Below are positions 60,940 to 64,000 of a stretch of DNA of 64,000 nucleotides, in pieces; the first letter of the stretch is position 1; every line of letters starts with the position of its first letter. The notes beneath the pieces are model-generated. The model saw only the letters and a list, made by a program, of their open reading frames with translations. It was not told the origin of the DNA and ran no database searches. Source of the stretch: Fistularia commersonii (lineage: Eukaryota; Chordata; Actinopteri; Syngnathiformes; Fistulariidae); NCBI GenBank assembly GCA_037954325.1, contig JBBMNZ010000018.1, positions 8,382,501-8,446,500 on the forward strand, read 5' to 3'. A program made the position numbers and the translations under genes.

Positions 60940-63600
60940 CACCACAATTTATGCTCTCACTAACAAGCGCACAGCCGGGGCACAAACGAGTAGTTACATG
61001 GCTCATTAGGATTCTTTTACGTGTGGATGATTGTTTTGCGCAATTGCATTTGTTGAAATTCTTCTGCTGATGAAAGAGAGATTGTTGAAAGAGAGAGCAC
61101 CAGATCCTGGTAAAAAAAAAATCCAGATCAAAAGGCAGAGCTCAAAAAGTCAGGCTGTTTATTGCTGTTTTTCGGACACCAATTTCTTTCAATAGCAGAG
61201 TTTGAGTGTCGATTTTCTAAAAAAAAAAAAAAAAAAGTTTCATTGCCTTCAATTTTTTTTTTTAATCTTAGAAATATTTGGCAGGTGTGTGGGCATGCAT
61301 CTCAAGATAGACTCTGGCTTAAACAAGCCGCATGTCAGAATTATTCATGCGGGGGTAAATAGCCCATGCAGCAAGACTGTGCCAGAGGTGTGCAACAGTA
61401 ATCCATTTGTTTTTCTTTTTACAAATTTACAGCATATAGCCATCAGGGCAAAGCATTTCCCCATTTCTTTGGGTGAGACAGGATATTTGCAATACATCCA
61501 GCTGCTTTAAACAAAGTAATGAGACGTCTGTCACTCTCTCTCAAGTGGGGAGACAATTGCGGCACAGCAGTGGGATGATGAGGATGATTATGATGGGAAT
61601 AAATAAATAAGAAGAGTAACAGATTAAAGAGAAATACAGAGAGGACTTCAAATAGACATGGGACAAATACTCACATTCATAAACTCCCTGGCCTCTGGGC
61701 TGTAAATCTAGAGTGAAAAAGTAAGATTTTTTGCTCCTGCATGACAAGCATGTCAATTTCAATACTTGACTGGAGAATAGTGGAGGAGTTTTTAAAAATT
61801 GAGCTGCCCCGCTACAAGACAAGAATCTTTTCATTTGATGAAGAATGTGAAATTGGTGTGTGTTACTTCAGGACATTTTTTCCCTTCATTCGTGATCGCC
61901 ATTCAGCGGTATTATTGGCTGCTTGGTCAGGGTCTAGTCCTTCCTGTCAACCCAGGCTCAACACTTTACAGGGGAAAAACTGCGAAGTGTGTTGCTGAAG
62001 CTGCAAACTCTGGGGGTCCCCTCAGAACTCCAACTGATGAAAAAATGCTATTTTTCATAGACGATGTTTCAGCTTTTGCTATAAATCATGAAGTTAAGTC
62101 TTGTGTTTTGACAGCTTATTTAAACAAACAACAGATCAAGATATTTAGTAGTAAATCCCCCAAATCCTTTTATCAGTAAAAGATAAAAGACAAATGCAGA
62201 GAAAAGTTGAAAAAACTTGAATGTATTCTTCAACACTGAGGTGCAATCAATTGTTTTGTTTTTTTTCTGACTCCAACATATAGCACTGTTGAGTTAGAGT
62301 AAACACTGGCTTTTGCAAACAGACTAATCCATCCATCCTAATGTGAAATTGAAAATGTAATTAATTATTTTTTTCCAAGATGTCAAAATTTTAGAAAAAG
62401 TAGGTAATAGTACAGCCTATATCAAGATTTGTACCTGAGTTGTTAAGAAAATGCACAGAATAACAACTTTCTGTTGTTTCCACAATATTTGCATTTTTGC
62501 AATTTTTGTCGTTTTCTAAGTTGTTCCCGGGAAGCAAATGGGCGAAAAATTGTAAAAACCTACTGAGAAGACACTTAAAAGTAATTCTTCGAAAAGTGCT
62601 TGAACAGGAGAGCTGGACAGAACCGAGATCAGGACCTGAAATCCTTCAAAACCTATTTCCCAAACAAGATCCACACATTATGAGTGCATCATCGAAATCA
62701 GAATGCATCCAATACAACAGGTAAAAAACAAATAAAGAAGGGAGATTTCAGCACACTATACAGCAGGCTGAGCTTTTGAAAGAAATCTAAATAATGGTTT
62801 GTGAATTCCATTCACGTCAGCAGCTGACTTTAGTAGCCATATATTCAGAACAATGTGAAAATAAACAGTTTGGTTTCGCGAGCATTCTTTTGTTCCTCCT
62901 TCTTTATAAATCACATTTTCCAAGTGCAACATGCCGAAGACGGTTGCCAAGAATATAAGACACGTTGGTCATACAGGATCCAGAAATGTTTCCTTGATTT
63001 GTGAAAGGACTCGGGCTCTCCATAACCCAACTTTAAGAGAAAAAATCTAGAATAATAATTGCATCTTTCATGATTGTCATGACTGTTAAAATCATCAATA
63101 AATAATAGAAAAAACACTTGTTCAATTGGAATGTAAGATAAAGAATGGCGCCTCTGCAATGTTATGACAGTTTGGAGAAAAAAAAAAACTAACAAGCAAA
63201 AAAAAAATACACATTAAAGGCCTGAACTTGACAGAATTAGAATAACGTTAATTTACTTTTACTTACTTTACAGAGTCGAGGACAGCACGTGATAAAAATA
63301 CATTCTCTATCTGTTTGTTGAAACCCATCAAGCAGACATGTGACTAGACAGAGGTAATGAATAATATTGATAAAAAAAAGTCTGAAAATAAAAAACAGTA
63401 CATATCCTTTAAACCCTTGGATTTGAGTCCGTTTACACATTGTCTGCTCATCAGTTCCAACACCAGTGTTTGCATCCTTTCACCAGGTAAGATATGCCTT
63501 CGCTCCTGATTGGGGTTTTGATTAATGGCTGCGTTTATTCCTTTGGGACACAATGGAAAGGAAGGGAGCAAAAAGGCACTGCAACTCGTATACGTCTGGG
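59815..63600. other. 3' UTR of LRR gene and intergenic spacer
   Basis: AATAAA at 60081, the CA run at 60899 and A runs at 61218 and 63180 are seen. AATAAA on the minus strand near 63533-63538 could end the gene whose last exon is at 63601. Open frames here look random. Confidence 0.45.
60899..60936. repeat. (CA)n microsatellite
   Basis: About 18 CA units downstream of the LRR gene. Confidence 0.93.
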
Positions 63601-63732
63601 TTACATCTCAGCCCTACGATTGGCTCCCTCCTCTCGAGCGATGTGCTCCTCCTCCCCTTCCTCCTGATAATTATCTTCGTCTTTTTTCAGATCCTCCTCT
63701 TTCGGTTCAGCCTCTTGGTTTTTCAACTCCTC
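63601..63732 (-). CDS. Glu-rich terminal coding exon, candidate golim4 3' end
   Basis: On the minus strand a pyrimidine-containing acceptor (ttatttcccccag) opens a 44-codon exon. It reads EELKNQEAEPKEEDLKKDED, continues NYQEEGEEEHIAREE and ends GANRRAEM with TAA at 63601-63603. Such acidic, Gln/Glu-rich sequence suits the lumenal C-terminus of Golgi integral membrane protein 4. Human GOLIM4 lies on the opposite strand downstream of SERPINI1, as here. The upstream exons would be outside the window. Identity rests on composition and synteny. Confidence 0.4.
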   Translation of the reverse strand, partial: EELKNQEAEPKEEDLKKDEDNYQEEGEEEHIAREEGANRRAEM

Positions 63733-63789
63733 CTGGGGGAAATAATCGGAGAATCACTGAAAACAGATTAACTTACTGTGTGTGTGTGC

Positions 63790-64000
63790 CTATATATATA
63801 TATATATATATATATTAATATGGATAGATGGATAGATGGATAGATAGATAGATAGATAGGATAGGATAGAGATAGGATAGGATAGATAGGATAGATAGGA
63901 TAGATAGGATAGATAGATAGGATAGATAGATAGGATAGATAGATAGGATAGATAGAGATAGATATAGACATATATACCTATATATATATATATATATATA
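63790..64000. repeat. (TA)n and GATA/GGATA compound microsatellite
   Basis: A TA run at about 63792-63814 is followed by mixed GATA, GGATA and GGATAGATA units to about 63965, then another TA run to the window edge. Open frames over it are artefacts. Confidence 0.93.

Noticed and set aside
63768..63971. Minus-strand open frame rich in Ser, Ile, Tyr and Pro at the window edge
   Set aside because: It is the translation of the GATA/GGATA microsatellite.

Overview
This window is nuclear DNA of a vertebrate, almost certainly a ray-finned (teleost) fish. Genes are split into short exons with GT/AG borders. Introns and spacers are AT-rich and full of fish-type transposons: an RTE-clade LINE, Rex3, an L2-like LINE, Tc1/mariner and pogo/Tigger elements, tRNA-like SINEs, and long CA and GATA microsatellites. 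I see no bacterial-style operon, CRISPR array, phage or rRNA.

Layout. (1) 1-21 kb: mostly non-coding, with one WD-repeat-like exon on the minus strand near the left edge (467-667) and a second possible minus exon (2093-2259). A Rex3 copy lies at 11.15-12.32 kb and an RTE copy, split by a 184-bp GATA array, at 13.9-15.3 kb. An unassigned coding-like but broken stretch lies at 18.96-20.17 kb. (2) 21.3-22.0 kb: a CpG-richer segment with a CCAAT box, a GC-rich box and a good splice donor, the best candidate promoter and non-coding first exon of the next gene. (3) 30.34-45.69 kb: a complete eight-exon coding region for neuroserpin (SERPINI1), plus strand, 416 codons. Splice phases agree at every junction, and a poly(A) signal follows at 46423. 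Its introns hold RTE, Rex3, pogo and Tc1 copies, including a Tc1 copy at the centre of a larger inverted repeat. (4) 47.18-59.81 kb: a second plus-strand gene that I rebuild from seven exons as a 367-residue leucine-rich-repeat protein. An X-box (RFX-site) motif lies about 130 bp before its start codon, which suggests a ciliary role. L2-like and RTE LINEs fill its introns. (5) 59.8-64 kb: spacer, then a Glu-rich terminal exon on the minus strand (63601-63732), a candidate golim4 3' end, then an AT/GATA microsatellite at the window edge.

The order WD-repeat gene (-), SERPINI1 (+), GOLIM4-like (-) matches what I recall of human 3q26 (WDR49, PDCD10, SERPINI1, GOLIM4). PDCD10 exons were not recognised here. 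The two well-supported genes are independent units: a secreted neuronal protease inhibitor and an intracellular LRR protein. I found no wholly new system. The most unusual items are the X-box/LRR gene with its CaaX-like tail, the divergent reactive loop and C-terminus of neuroserpin, and the Tc1-in-palindrome structure.
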